NCBI GenBank assembly: GCA_964017235.1
Contig: OZ024938.1
Location: 57,217,816-57,281,815, forward strand
Direction: 5' to 3'
DNA length: 64,000 nucleotides
From: Sabellastarte sp. h YS-2021
Taxonomy: Eukaryota; Annelida; Polychaeta; Sabellida; Sabellidae
The notes under the pieces were generated by a model, which was given only the letters and a program-made list of their open reading frames with translations, did no database searches and was not told where the DNA came from. How positions within the stretch are numbered: position 1 is the stretch's first letter; every line of letters starts with the position of its first letter. Of this stretch, positions 46,501 to 56,549 are shown piece after piece. The translations under genes and the position numbers were made by a program.

Positions 46501-49500
46501 TCGTCAGTATTCCAAAATGAAAAAGAGTCTTTCAGTTACAATATTCAATGACGGTATTTTCAAAAATATGAGATACCTTTTGAAATTCACCCACCACCTA
46601 CACGAATATATCTATATTAAATATAAGTGTGAACTAGAAAGCACTCGTAATGCACAAACCTCCACTGCTGCCTGTTTCTGAAAAATGAGGGTGTTTGTGT
46701 ATCCGGAAGATGATCTGGATCTTTTCCAAAATGAAATCATTTCTTTCCTGTAGCCGGCCCTACCCACATAAAAATATTCAGAAAGGTCTGTTCATTACTT
46801 TCAGAGAGATTGTGTTCACAAACAAATTCACCCCAAAACATAACCTCCTTGTGGAGCTAATAATACCTTCATATTTTTACTTCAGGCTGCACTGAGACAA
46901 ATCACTGACAAGGCACGCGAGTTTGGGGCGGGATCTTTGTTCAATCAGATCCTCCCACTGCTCATGTCGCCCACATTAGAAGACCAAGAGCGCCATCTGT
47001 TGGTGAAAGTCATTGACAGAATTCTCTACAAGCTGGATGATTTGGTGCGTCCTTATGTACACAAGATCCTGGTGGTTATTGAGCCGTTGTTGATTGATGA
47101 GGATTACTATGCCAGAGTGGAGGGCAGAGAGATCATCTCTAACCTTGCTAAGGTAAAGTTGTACATCTGATTGGTCATAGAAAATGATTTAGGTTATTCC
47201 ACTAACAAACATTCTCATCACCATTATATTTGAATTACTCAGTTTACTGAACAAGTATACTAAATACTGTTTTGTAAGTATTTCTCGTGCTTACACTGGA
47301 AGTAAGTTTGTTTCAAATTTTGCTTTGACTTTTGTGGCAGCCTGGCAGGCACTTGGAAATGTGTCTCTTGTGTTTTAGTTTTCACACAAATTGAGTTCTG
47401 GGGACACTTCACTTTTGGCCTGATCCCAAATACTGATTATCTTATTGCTGAGCGGGAGTATGTATGTTAGGCTCCTGCAGTTTAATAGGCTACATGTCTG
47501 GAAGCATGAAATGCTGAAATTTCTGCATCAGTCAGTTTAGCCTTCACAATCTGATGTTCAAGTCTATTATCAGACTTCAAACCATTTAAATATTATTCAT
47601 GTGTTTGTTTGTACATTTCTAGGCGGCAGGTCTGGCCACCATGATCTCCACCATGCGTCCTGACATTGACAACATGGATGAGTATGTGCGTAACACAACC
47701 GCTCGTGCATTTGCAGTTGTGGCGTCAGCTCTGGGAATCCCTTCGCTGCTGCCCTTCTTGAAGGCCGTGTGTAAGTCAAAGAAATCATGGCAGGCCAGGC
47801 ATACAGGCATCAAGATTGTACAACAGATCTCCATACTGCTGGGATGTGCCATATTGCCTCATCTGAGGAGTTTAGTGGAAATCATTGAGCATGGTAGGTT
47901 ATTTTTGGTTACTTGAATTTATTGTTTCTGCCTGCTGATTAAAAAATAAAGCATGAGGATCTCATAGATAACATCTAGCCTTTAAAATTCATTGTAATAT
48001 TAAAAAGTGGTCATTATGCAAAGTCCTTCCCTTATTGTTCTGTCTCTTGGTTTAATGATCAAGATCACAGAACTTACGGTCATCAGGGACCTAGTGATTA
48101 GCAAGTTTGGCATCTAATCACAGGCTGTCACCTCTGTGTGGGTTCGAGTCCCACAAGTGACAATGCTGATGACCTGTTCCAATATGACCTTGGCTGTTGA
48201 AGGGGACATAAAACCCCAACTTTGACCTTTGTACCGAACTTAAATTTTTAGAAAGGTACATACTATTGTTGTTTATTTTCTATATTGTATAATTTAAATA
48301 TCAACCTTTATTCCCAGGTCTAGTAGACGAGCAGCAGAAGGTACGTACTATTACTGCCCTGGCTCTGGCTGCTCTTGCTGAGGCAGCCACTCCATACGGC
48401 ATCGAGTCATTTGATAGTGTGCTCAAACCACTGTGGAAGGGCATCAGGATGCACAGAGGAAAGGTGAGAGAACATAGTCCTAACTCTTTAGCTTACAGCA
48501 GTGTTATCAATTGTAGCTTCTCTGTGCATAACTGTTCAAGTGTGACAATTCACAAATGCACATTTGTTGTTGAAAAATCTGGACAATTTGTTTAGGGAAA
48601 TGTTGTGACATTTTTATTTACATTGAATTAAGGACAGTTATATAACTAATAAATGTCTGGAGACGGTTTCATATTTTATTTTTGCTTATTGTCCTATTGA
48701 AAATGTTTTAAAATTCTAAAAATATTTTACAGATATCTATGTCCCTAAACTTTTTATTCCCTTCACAACAATTTTTTGATAGACTGGACAACAGAAAATA
48801 GGAATCTTGCGTGAAGTTTTATGACTTGACATTTTTTCAGAATCTAATGTAGGTTATATGGTTATTATTTTTCAGGGTTTGGCAGCCTTCTTGAAAGCCA
48901 TTGGTTACCTTATCCCTCTTATGGATGCTGAATACGCAAACTACTACACCAGAGAAGTGATGTTGATCCTGATTCGAGAGTTCCAGTCTCCTGATGAAGA
49001 AATGAAGAAGATTGTGTTGAAAGTGGTGAAACAGTGCTGTGCTACAGATGGTGTGGAGCCTCAGTACATCAAAGATGAGATCCTTCCGCCATTTTTCAAG
49101 CATTTCTGGAACCAGCGGATGGCATTGGAGAGGAGAAATTACAGACAGGTATGTGCGGTTATATGGGATGGTTTTGTATTCATTTTAGTTTACAGACGTG
49201 TGTGTTTGTATTGATGGGTACTTTTTTATTTATCAAGTATGGGAGAAGAATTACAGACAGATGTATCAGTTTATGCGATGTTTGCTTGATTTGATGATTC
49301 TTTTGAATGAAAATTAAAAACAATTCTGTTTTACTGACAAGGCTATTTTTTTAAAATTTGGGGGTTGGACATAGTTTCTTTAGGAATGGTCATCTGCTCT
49401 TTGTTGGATTTTTTTTTGTGGACCCAGTTTTGAATATTATTTTCCATCAATAAAAAAATTTATAAATTCTCTACTTTTTTCCAGCTCGTGGACACAACCG

Positions 49501-52500
49501 TGGAAATTGCTAATAAAGTGGGAGCAGCTGAAATCATCACACGAGTGGTGGACGACTTGAAGGATGAGAATGAACAGTACAGGAAGATGGTGATGGAAAC
49601 CATTGAGAAGATTATGGCAAATCTTGGGGCAGCCGATATCGACTCCAGACTGGAGGAACAGTTAATTGATGGCATATTGTACGCGTTTCAAGAACAGACA
49701 ACAGAGGTGATTGTTACTTGAAGGTTGTGTTATGAATTTATCATTTACTTTGGAAATTGTATGAAAGTCGCATCTGGATAGCATTGTGTGTTGAATCCCA
49801 TGAATTTAGGTAAGTTGCCTCAAGTGAAGGGTGAGGTCCTCAGTGTCCTAGTGGTTAGCAAGTTTGGCTGTCGCCTCTGTGGGTTCGACACCCCCCCACC
49901 CACACACAAGTGGTAATGCTGAGGTGAGGACCTGTCCCAATATGACCCTGGCTGTTGAATGAGACGTAAAACCCTAATTTTGACTCAATTGAATCGTGAT
50001 GCGGTTGCATATATTAAATAAAATTTCTGTCAGACTTATTAAACAGAGGGAAGTTTATTGAGAAAAACAATAGCTGCATATATATGATAAACAGGATTTT
50101 TATGGTATTAAACCAATAATATTGGTATAAAAGAAGCCAAAGCAGATTGGTTAATTGTAGATGTGAAAAGCCCAGACTGGTATTAGGTCCAGAGAATGTT
50201 AGGCGGTGTCCAATTCATGACATATACTTAGGATTACCTGTAATGTTCAAACCTTCGTTACCGTAATTAGGATGGAGGTCTGGATGCACTCTTAGGGTAC
50301 CAAACAAGTGTTAAAACTTATCAACCTCTAGGGTTGGGGGGATAAGATAACTATTTAACTTATTATTTAACTTTTTTGCTTTCTAATGTTAATCGTCTCT
50401 TTAATTTTGACCCACATGGTTATATTTATATGCAGTGAACTTGAATATTTCACTTGATCATTTCAAAACCATTACTTTCAGAATGTTTAAAATATCAAAA
50501 ATTTATGAATTTATTTTATATTTATCCAGGATGTGGTGATGTTGAATGGTTTTGGGACTATTGTGAATGCCCTGGGCAAGCGTGTGAAGCCCTACTTGCC
50601 TCAGATCTGTGGTACAATCCTCTGGCGTCTCAATAACAAGTCGGCCAAAGTGAGACAGCAGGCGGCTGACCTTATCTCCAGGATAGCTGTGGTGATGAAG
50701 ACTTGCCAAGAGGTCAGTCAGTGAATGTAAATTATAAGTGCTACACTGTTTTGGTGTGTCTGCTGAAGTATTTTGCCCATTGCTGCCCACATGGTGAATC
50801 AAATTAGCAAATCATACAAAACAGTCTGTAGAATTTTAAGTAAAGTGTGGTCATTAATTACTTACATAAGTTATTATGATTCTGATATCTGTTCTAAAAT
50901 GATATTAAATCTTATAACTGGCGCTATACAGTATATATGTATCCAAGTAATCGAATAAAATTATATGATATATTTGTGCAATATACTAGTAAATACTGTA
51001 TTTTTTATAAATTTTGATGTTTACAGGAGAAGCTGATGGGTCACTTGGGTGTGGTACTGTACGAGTACCTTGGAGAGGAGTACCCTGAAGTACTGGGCAG
51101 TATTCTGGGAGCCCTCAAAGCCATTGTCAATGTCATAGGAATGACCAAGATGACCCCTCCCATTAAGGATCTCCTGCCCAGGCTCACACCTATTCTGAAA
51201 AACAGGTACACTCTATGTGCTCATACTTTTCAATTAATATACCTGTCTCTGTTGGCATTAGTTCAAATGTATTCTTACTCAAATTATTCCAAACACAACC
51301 TGATCTGCATATTTGTGACAGATATCTTAAGAAATTGAGTACTATATTAGATCCTAATATGACATGCATATGTTGGTGCTTTTGATTTTTGAGAGGTGAA
51401 ATGTTCAGATGAAAACTCTTGTGTAGCAAAATTTTTGAAACTCAGAATTAAGTTTAAATGTATTTCAGTAATATTCAACACCGAAAGAACGCAAAAAACA
51501 ATAGCATAAACATGGTTGGGCATACTGAGTACAGATGCACCATAGTTTGGTACTTTTAGTGGATGCATCTGTAATTCAAAGTGTTCCATTCTATATGCAT
51601 TCTAATGACATTCAAATTTGTTCTAGACATGAGAAGGTTCAGGAGAACTGTATTGACCTGGTGGGGCGTATTGCTGATAGAGGTGCCGAGTTTGTAACAG
51701 CCAGAGAATGGATGAGAATCTGCTTTGAATTGCTGGAATTACTGAAGGCTCACAAAAAGGCCATCAGAAGGGCAACTGTCAACACCTTTGGATATATTGC
51801 CAAAGCCATTGGGTAAGTATTGCTTGTTTTTGTATTAAAATGTAGAGAAATAAACGCTGCCTCCAATAATCTATTACCAAAAGAATCCATTGGCTAAATA
51901 TCTCTGTTCTACTTCATTAGTGGGTACGTGTCTGTCATTCAAGTATTTCAGCGCATAGTTTAAAGGTTTATTGAAATCCGTAATCGATGGTTTCTTTCCA
52001 AAATTCTTTGCACTTTGAGCTATTGGCGGCTCCTATAAATGAAAAAAGTATGAAGATAAAATCCTATAATTGATGGAATTAACTGATGTCTCCGTGTAAA
52101 ATAATGAATATCATAAAATTGGTACAGTTTGTGATTCATTGGAAGTAAAGGTTTGTTACTAATGTATTATTCTGTAAAAATGCAAGCAGTTGAATGGCTG
52201 CTTAATTACACACAAGTACTTATTCCTTAAAATCAGTGTCAAATTTTCATAAAAAATTTGGCTCCTTTAAATGGTGCATCGACTGCTGGTTCTCATCCCT
52301 ACTTGAAAAAAAAAAAATTAAAAAAAAAAAAAATTTTCACATGACACTTTGCCACTCTCTCACTCAGCCAAGTAAAAATGTGTGATAGTACATAACAGAA
52401 CTTGTCAAAGTTATAAAATTTGATTGCATATTCAAAACTTTCGTTTGACTCTTTAGGCCTCATGATGTACTGGCTACACTCCTCAACAACCTAAAGGTAC

Positions 52501-54394
52501 AAGAGCGCCAGAATCGTGTGTGCACCACGGTAGCCATAGCAATCGTTGCAGAGACGTGTTCCCCATTCACGGTTCTGCCTGGTCTGATGAATGAGTACAG
52601 GGTACCAGAGTTGAATGTGCAGAATGGAGTGTTGAAGTCACTGTCCTTCATGTTTGAGTACATAGGAGAGATGAGCAAAGACTACATATACGCAGTGTCC
52701 CCCTTACTAGAAGATGCACTAATGGACAGGTAAGGGTTGTTTATAAAGACTACTAAAGTAATCGGTAAGCACTCGAGTAGATAAGAGTATTCCCTTTTCC
52801 ACTAGAACATTGGCTTTTTTCAAAATATTCACATAAACCTACCATAAGTGATCACTTTCTGTAACATTTCAGGGAAAAAGGGCACGATTTGTTGCTTTAT
52901 CATCAAAAATAGTGCATTAAAAAGAGTAGAGTAATGGGAAACATTTAAATAACATACAAATATTAAATTACCACTCAGTCCCAATGAATTTTTCATCTGT
53001 GATCTTTTGTCTAAAATTTCCTTGGCATGAGCACCTAAAGTAAATTTACTTGATTTTTGGAGTTGAATACCTGGAAGTACTGTTCTGTATCCCTGAACCT
53101 ATGCAATTTATGTGATGTGACCTATATAATTTGTTGAAAGCAATCTAAAGTCCAAGTAACTTCTACATCAGTTGAAGTGGAATAATTACAACTAAACAAA
53201 GATTTTTGAGCTGATATTAAATTGCAGTTGTAAAGTCCTCTAACTACTACGTAATACTTATACTTCAATCTACTAAGTGTAACTAATAAGGGAATTTTAC
53301 TTAACAGAGCTTCACATAACGGAAGTTGTACAATAATCCCACTTTTATAAATATAATTGCTTAATTCTTTCAGAGACTTGGTTCACAGACAGACGGCCAT
53401 GTCTGCCATCCAGCACTTGGCTCTGGGCGTGTTTGGGTTTGGTTGCGAGGACGCTCTGATACACTTGATGAACTTCATCTGGCCCAATGTATTCGAGACC
53501 TCTCCCCATGTGGTACAAGCCTTTATGGGAGCAGTGGAAGGAATGAGGGTAGGACTGGGTGCCCATAAAGTGATGCAGTACACCATGCAGGTGGGTAGTT
53601 GTGAAGATTTCACTGTAAAATCAGGTGTTGATTTGTTTTAGGTCAAGTGACGACAGAGGATACAGTTGAGTACAGATGTAACAGAAGGAAAACGCTTGGT
53701 ATAGCACTAATTTTGAAATGCAAAATCATTGAGGAAAACCTACTGACACAATTTGTTTTTTTTTCCTTCATTTCATTCAGTTTTACCAAGGCAAGGTGAA
53801 ATTTTATGATTTATTCAGTGCTCCTTGTAATTTGTTTGGGTTTTAACGTCATTTTCAACACTGTATAGGTCCTATCACAATGGGTACATTTATGGGCAGA
53901 GGAAACCGGTACATACAGTTGGTCAGGCTTCTGTACTATAATCTGCCAACCATTGGCAAGAAACTACTATCTTTCCCAAATAGGTCTGGGGTTAGAACCG
54001 CAGACCTCAGAGTTAGGATGCAAGTGTGTTACCACTGTCCCACCATGGCCCCTTCAGTCATAATCATCTAGATAAACCAAATGCTGCAACTGTTCATCAG
54101 TTTTGTTGTCTTAAAAATGATCTAAAACTTCAAAACATTTCTTGCTTTCAAAAAGATAGAAAAATAATAACCTGTGTTATTAGATTTTAGAATTTATTAA
54201 ACTTTAGGTGAAAATCTTACTTTCTGTATTTTCAGGGTTTGTTTCACCCAGCAAGAAAAGTACGAGATGTGTACTGGAAAGTGTACAACACAATTTATAT
54301 CGGGGCACAGGATTCACTCGTGCCCGCATACCCAAGAATTCCTGATGACGAAAAGAACTCCTACTTGAGATATGAACTGGATTATGTTTTGTAG
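31592..54394 (+). CDS. SF3B1: Splicing factor 3B subunit 1 (complete, 21 coding exons)
   Basis: SF3B1 is the HEAT-repeat scaffold of the U2 snRNP SF3b complex, which clamps the branch-point helix during nuclear pre-mRNA splicing. Coding exons: 31592-31613, 37173-37354, 37835-37927, 38378-38495, 42601-42680, 43029-43237, 43644-43834, 44335-44607, 45058-45440, 46101-46202, 46886-47152, 47623-47893, 48318-48463, 48876-49148, 49485-49706, 50530-50712, 51027-51205, 51627-51812, 52457-52729, 53374-53590, 54236-54394. All phases agree and total 4029 nt (1342 residues; human has 1304). The N-terminal part holds [13 protein letters not shown]-type motifs for UHM proteins (RRRWDQ, NRWDETP, SRWDETP) and many TP sites. 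The HEAT part starts around exon 10 and is highly conserved. The Lys matching human K700 is codon 48338-48340. Intron 4 has a GC donor, and exon 7 a weak donor (GTTGGT). Exon 1 is inferred from the ATG, the phase and the donor. Confidence 0.96.
31802..32258. repeat. MITE with 57-bp inverted repeats, in SF3B1 intron 1
   Basis: The left end TACACGGGTGGTCATGAAGA, continuing through GATAAACGGTC twice, is matched in reverse complement at 32203-32258. A different MITE (31977-32197) sits inside it, so it is a nested host. A fragment of its right end also occurs inside the neighbouring element at about 32388-32414. Confidence 0.85.
31977..32197. repeat. MITE (GTGGTGGTGGACC family), copy 1, nested
   Basis: The ends TAGTGGTGGTGGACCAATTC and GAATTGGTCCACTACCACTA are inverted repeats extending about 50 bp (CACGCCC, CCCACCC). 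A TA dinucleotide bounds both sides. A second copy is at 33203-33405. Confidence 0.87.
32278..32517. repeat. MITE (GTTCGTC family), copy 2
   Basis: The left end GCTCAGCTACCCATGTTCGT, with CTACCCAAGTTCGTCACCTG following, is matched in reverse complement at the right end. As in the element at 28382-28602, each terminal repeat is built of two subunits carrying GTTCGTC, and TA bounds the ends. The interior contains a short stretch of the adjacent MITE family. Confidence 0.83.
32816..33204. repeat. hAT-like MITE (TAGGGCTG family), copy 1
   Basis: Starts TAGGGCTGTGAACGAGTACT and ends GTCCCAGCCCTA. Nearly the same sequence forms the element at 57310-57699, so both are copies of one family. The GTGGTGG-type MITE starts at the terminal TA of this copy. 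Beyond that MITE the sequence GTTTTGAG resembles the left flank TGTTTGAG, which would be a decayed 8-bp target duplication. Confidence 0.83.
33203..33405. repeat. MITE (GTGGTGGTGGACC family), copy 2
   Basis: Starts TAGTGGTGGTGGACCAGTTC and ends GAATTGGTCCATCACCACTA in reverse complement, with the same interior as 31977-32197 (CACCCCTAAATTTAT, AACAATCACAGTTAAA). It appears to have inserted at the TA that ends the hAT-like MITE to its left. Confidence 0.87.
33690..35480 (+). pseudogene. Broken ZSWIM/MULE-like gene with SWIM and PHD-finger remnants
   Basis: Located in SF3B1 intron 1, same strand. Fragments in order: an N-terminal FAR1/MULE-like stretch ([14 protein letters not shown]); a RNase H-like transposase core split by a stop near 34089 ([13 protein letters not shown], then [17 protein letters not shown] and [10 protein letters not shown]); a continuation in another frame ([28 protein letters not shown]); a SWIM zinc finger split by a frame change (CDC, then [11 protein letters not shown] near 34940); and a C-terminal PHD-type Cys/His series ([21 protein letters not shown], about 35340-35478) with one in-frame TAA. 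At least four breaks make it non-functional. It could be a dead MULE transposon protein or a retro-inserted ZSWIM1/3-type gene. No terminal repeats or poly-A tail were recognised. Confidence 0.8.
35783..36898 (+). CDS. Truncated non-LTR retrotransposon reverse transcriptase
   Basis: A 371-residue open frame with the RT loop [19 protein letters not shown] (about residues 48-66) and the catalytic motif [11 protein letters not shown] (about 90-100), followed by the thumb region and a C-terminal part. The endonuclease and the first RT motifs are missing, so the copy is 5'-truncated. It lies in SF3B1 intron 1, same strand, and ends in an AATA microsatellite-like tail. The motif style resembles Jockey-superfamily elements (Jockey/CR1/L2) rather than the L1/Tx1-like LINE at 6747-9457; the clade is not certain. 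The Met used is unlikely to be the native start. Confidence 0.88.
   Translation: MNLQNKGYKDIYFNIYFLTTRLLFNLYNNQLLSIKWGNCISTKFKPSNGVKQGGVLSPLLFTLYIDNLFTELKQCGFGCYIGNLFSGAFGYADDIVLLAPTVFSLNKLYSICKQYGHSHNIVFNPQKSKLLIFGSDIQGFVIDNNFLTCQPTDKHVGHVIGPSLVDQDIKSKINEMVINTNHLVSTFRNASYDIKYKLFKTFAMPLYGCVLWDYSSVYIEKLFVCWRKCIRRLLSVPYNTHSILLPIICSDLPIECQLHKRVMKFFICLAKSNNIYNNLALQLIVEGSKSRMSNSLNYICYKYGICKYDLSNVQLSQLTYVMKHLFSTIVDVDTLVYADVIIDMLSFIDQNKFNILTPTQTRELLSFACTI
36899..37060 (+). mobile_element. 3' UTR and (AATA)n tail of the truncated LINE
   Basis: About 130 bp of non-coding sequence after the reverse transcriptase stop, ending in repeated AATA units (about 37031-37060). Such tails mark the 3' end of several non-LTR families. 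The SF3B1 acceptor for exon 2 lies only 112 bp further on. Confidence 0.75.
40315..40364 (+). other. Candidate poison cassette exon in SF3B1 intron 4
   Basis: A pyrimidine tract and AG (CCTTCCTTCCGCAG, ending at 40314), with a branch-point-like ACTAAT about 25 bases upstream, precede 50 bases that end before a GTGTGA donor. In the phase left by exon 4 the segment reads 14 residues ([14 protein letters not shown]) and then TAA at 40356-40358. Its inclusion would truncate SF3B1 after the N-terminal region and expose the mRNA to nonsense-mediated decay. The donor is weak and no transcript evidence is available here. Confidence 0.35.
41379..41759. repeat. hAT-like MITE in SF3B1 intron 4
   Basis: Starts TAGTGTTGGTATCGAATAA and ends CGATAAACAATACCAGCACTA, an inverted pair. 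It is flanked by CTAAGGTT (41371-41378) and CTAAGTTT (41760-41767), an 8-bp target duplication with one difference, as in hAT transposons. The interior is rich in ATCGAT/GATATTGA motifs and is non-coding. Confidence 0.87.
42554..42577 (+). promoter_or_regulatory. Perfect 8-bp stem-loop upstream of the SF3B1 exon 5 acceptor
   Basis: CGTTACGA and TCGTAACG form a perfect stem around the eight-base loop CTTCTCGG, ending 23 bases before exon 5. It lies where the branch point and pyrimidine tract of this GC-AG intron should be, so it could affect acceptor choice. It is short enough to be chance or the remnant of a small palindromic repeat. Confidence 0.35.
48080..48225 (+). repeat. tRNA-derived SINE, copy 1, in SF3B1 intron 12
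   Basis: A-box-like TAGTGATTAGCAAGTTTGG (from about 48092) and B-box GGGTTCGAGTCCC (about 48140) have tRNA-like spacing. A shared body (AATGCTGATGACCTGTTCC, AATATGACC) follows, with the 3' tail GGCTGTTGAAGGGGACATAA. Same family as 49831-49985. Confidence 0.87.
49831..49985 (+). repeat. tRNA-derived SINE, copy 2, in SF3B1 intron 15
   Basis: TAGTGGTTAGCAAGTTTGGC (A box) and GGGTTCGACACCC (B box) are followed by the same body as copy 1 (GGTAATGCTGAGG, GACCTGTCCCAATATGACC) and the tail GCTGTTGAATGAGACGTAAA. An expanded C/CA tract follows the B box. Confidence 0.87.
53835..54068 (-). repeat. tRNA-derived SINE of a second family, in SF3B1 intron 20
   Basis: On the minus strand the head reads GGACAGTGGTAACACACTTG (A-box region), then GCGGTTCTAACCCC (B box). 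The body runs to GTGTTGAAAATGACGTTAAA and ACCC, a tail clearly like that of the other two SINEs although heads and bodies differ. Confidence 0.78.
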
Positions 54395-56549
54395 AACAGA
54401 GATAATTCATAAACGAAGTATTGTGATTTTAAAAATCCATAAAGATATACTCTGTATATAAAGTCAGTGAAATGTGCTGATTTTTTGTGAATGAAAACAA
54501 GTGTTTTAAGTTACATTGCTGGGTATATTTGGAAATGTTATAGATCAATGTTATTTAAGACATGAATATTGGGAAACTGGACATATCAAATAGACATGTA
54601 GATTTCTGAAAAGAATAATGACATAAACTGGATAATGTGCATTACAAAGTCACTGTGAGACTTGATATATGATGAACCTAGTAAGTTCTGCTCTATATAC
54701 TGTGAATGAAAAGAGTAATCTCGGGAATGAAAGTTATTCAATACTTGGCACATGCACTAGATTGTAAAGATAGCAATTGCTTTAGATATTAACCAGAGCT
54801 AACTAAAGTGAATTCAGATATAACTAGTGCTGGGAGATCGGCACGATTTTACCTGTCGATGTTTGAATCGGAATAATGTGAACAAAGATCGATTATTGCC
54901 GATCATGGAATCAGTTGTGTGAACCAGACAAAAAAATTCAAATATTAAATAAAAACAAGGAAAGTGTACATAAATTAGCACAAATATAACCAAGATATAA
55001 ACTAAAAGCCTTTCACAAACGTCTACCTCATTCATGCCATGCTTTATCTATCCTTGCTTTTGATTGGCTGATTTTACTATCGCCTTGACTACAGTGGGAA
55101 AACCCCCAAGATGTTTTCTGTTTACTATAAATTTTTGCATTTACGGATAGTTTTGTGATTTTAACTGGTAAATGTTCAAAAATTTTACAAATTATTGTTG
55201 CAATTAGTGTTTTATTGTGACAAAAAGGTGACAAAGAAATGAGTTTAGCAAACAACAGCTGTACTTAAATTTTACCGATCATTGATCGGCAATGAGCCAG
55301 CAAGCGATAATACCGAAGTTTGCAAACTTCGTCCCAGCACTAGATATAACACTCTGGAATGGAATAAACTGTTGTGAAGAAATTTAAAAAGAGAACCAGG
55401 AATATGTCAATCATAATTCATGGTATATTATGTAAATATTGTTTCAAAGCAATTGAGTAATTACAGAAATGAAGTATTGTTTGGCTGCAGCTCATGTAAT
55501 GTTTCACAGCCTTTATAGAACATTAGACCTTGGACGAGTATATTGAGTGTATTATGAATTCCCTGTTTTATCCCATGTAAAAAGTTCATTCTTCAATATA
55601 AATGCATTACTTTTAAATATATGGGAAGATAATTAATTTTGATAAGATTATAAATTCATGTAAATATTTAATATAAGAGAAGTCATTTCACAAGTGATAG
55701 AAAATTGGTAAAAAAGTAAATACTAATCTGATTTACAAGCAAAGTAAATTTAATAAAAAAGCTGTATTTCTCAGAATAAAAATTTTTATTTTTATGAAAG
55801 TCATAAACGTATGGCGATCAGGATCAAATTGAGGTCATATGTCACTTGTTATCTATTAAGCCCAGAATGTTATCTATTAAGCCCAGAATGTTATCCTTGA
55901 CAGCTTTTTGTTTTAAACAAGAAACATATATGACTTTTTTGGGGGGTGGGGGTGGGGGGGTAACTCAAGATATACTCTTTTGGCTTCGAAACAAGTTTCC
56001 ATCAGGAGAATCAAAACCAAAGTATTCCCGAGTTCTGTCTGCAGGTAAAATTCTATCAAATATTAACCTGTCAAACAAACACAGTCACAGCTTTATTCTT
56101 TAAAATGGAATATTATACAGACCCAGGTCTCATGATAATGTGTACAGTGTTAACCCGAAGGCTGCACATATAAAAAATAACAAAATGTGAAATAAAATAG
56201 GAGTATATCTATAAAATTACAAATATTGATTACATTAAAAACATTTGAACTTGAAAATTCTATTCTAATAACATTTCAGGTTCGTGAAAATACAGTGCTC
56301 AACTGTTACACAAGTAGAACTGGCTTACAGTTTGGGACAAAAATATTCGAAATCCTGAAGTTTAAAAGAGCTTTACACTTGAACAATGTCCAATTCTTGT
56401 TATTGTTGGTCAAAGAATCATTAATTGATTTGACAGAAAGAAAAAGGCAGGCCTGTCTTTTCAGTAGTTGTGTTACATAGACTAAATCTGCAATAACTGT
56501 GCAAACAACAGTGTCAAGTCTCGATTGCATTCTTCTCCATTGGTTTTAT
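54395..56549. other. Convergent intergenic region between SF3B1 and UNG
   Basis: Holds the 3' untranslated sequence of both genes. No AATAAA lies between the SF3B1 stop and the hAT-like MITE. AATAAA forms occur after it (about 55363, 55750 and 55774), so the MITE may be inside the SF3B1 3' UTR. A 23-bp unit (TGTTATCTATTAAGCCCAGA) is repeated in tandem near 55845-55895. No other gene is seen. Confidence 0.55.
54825..55342. repeat. hAT-like MITE with perfect 8-bp target duplication
   Basis: Starts TAGTGCTGGGAGATCGGCA and ends TTCGTCCCAGCACTA. It is flanked on both sides by GATATAAC (54817-54824 and 55343-55350), a perfect 8-bp target duplication. Terminal inverted repeats of about 12 bp beginning TAGTGCTGGGA and 8-bp duplications are hAT features. 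No transposase is present, and the perfect duplication argues for a fairly recent insertion. Confidence 0.93.

Noticed and set aside
46355-46681. Plus-strand open frame of 108 codons in SF3B1 intron 10
   Set aside because: AT-rich, no similarity, interrupted on both sides by normal intron; joining it to exons 10 and 11 would break the conserved protein.
48080-48160. Functional tRNA gene
   Set aside because: A and B boxes are present but the arms do not close into a cloverleaf, and a SINE body and tail follow; the same unit recurs at 49831.
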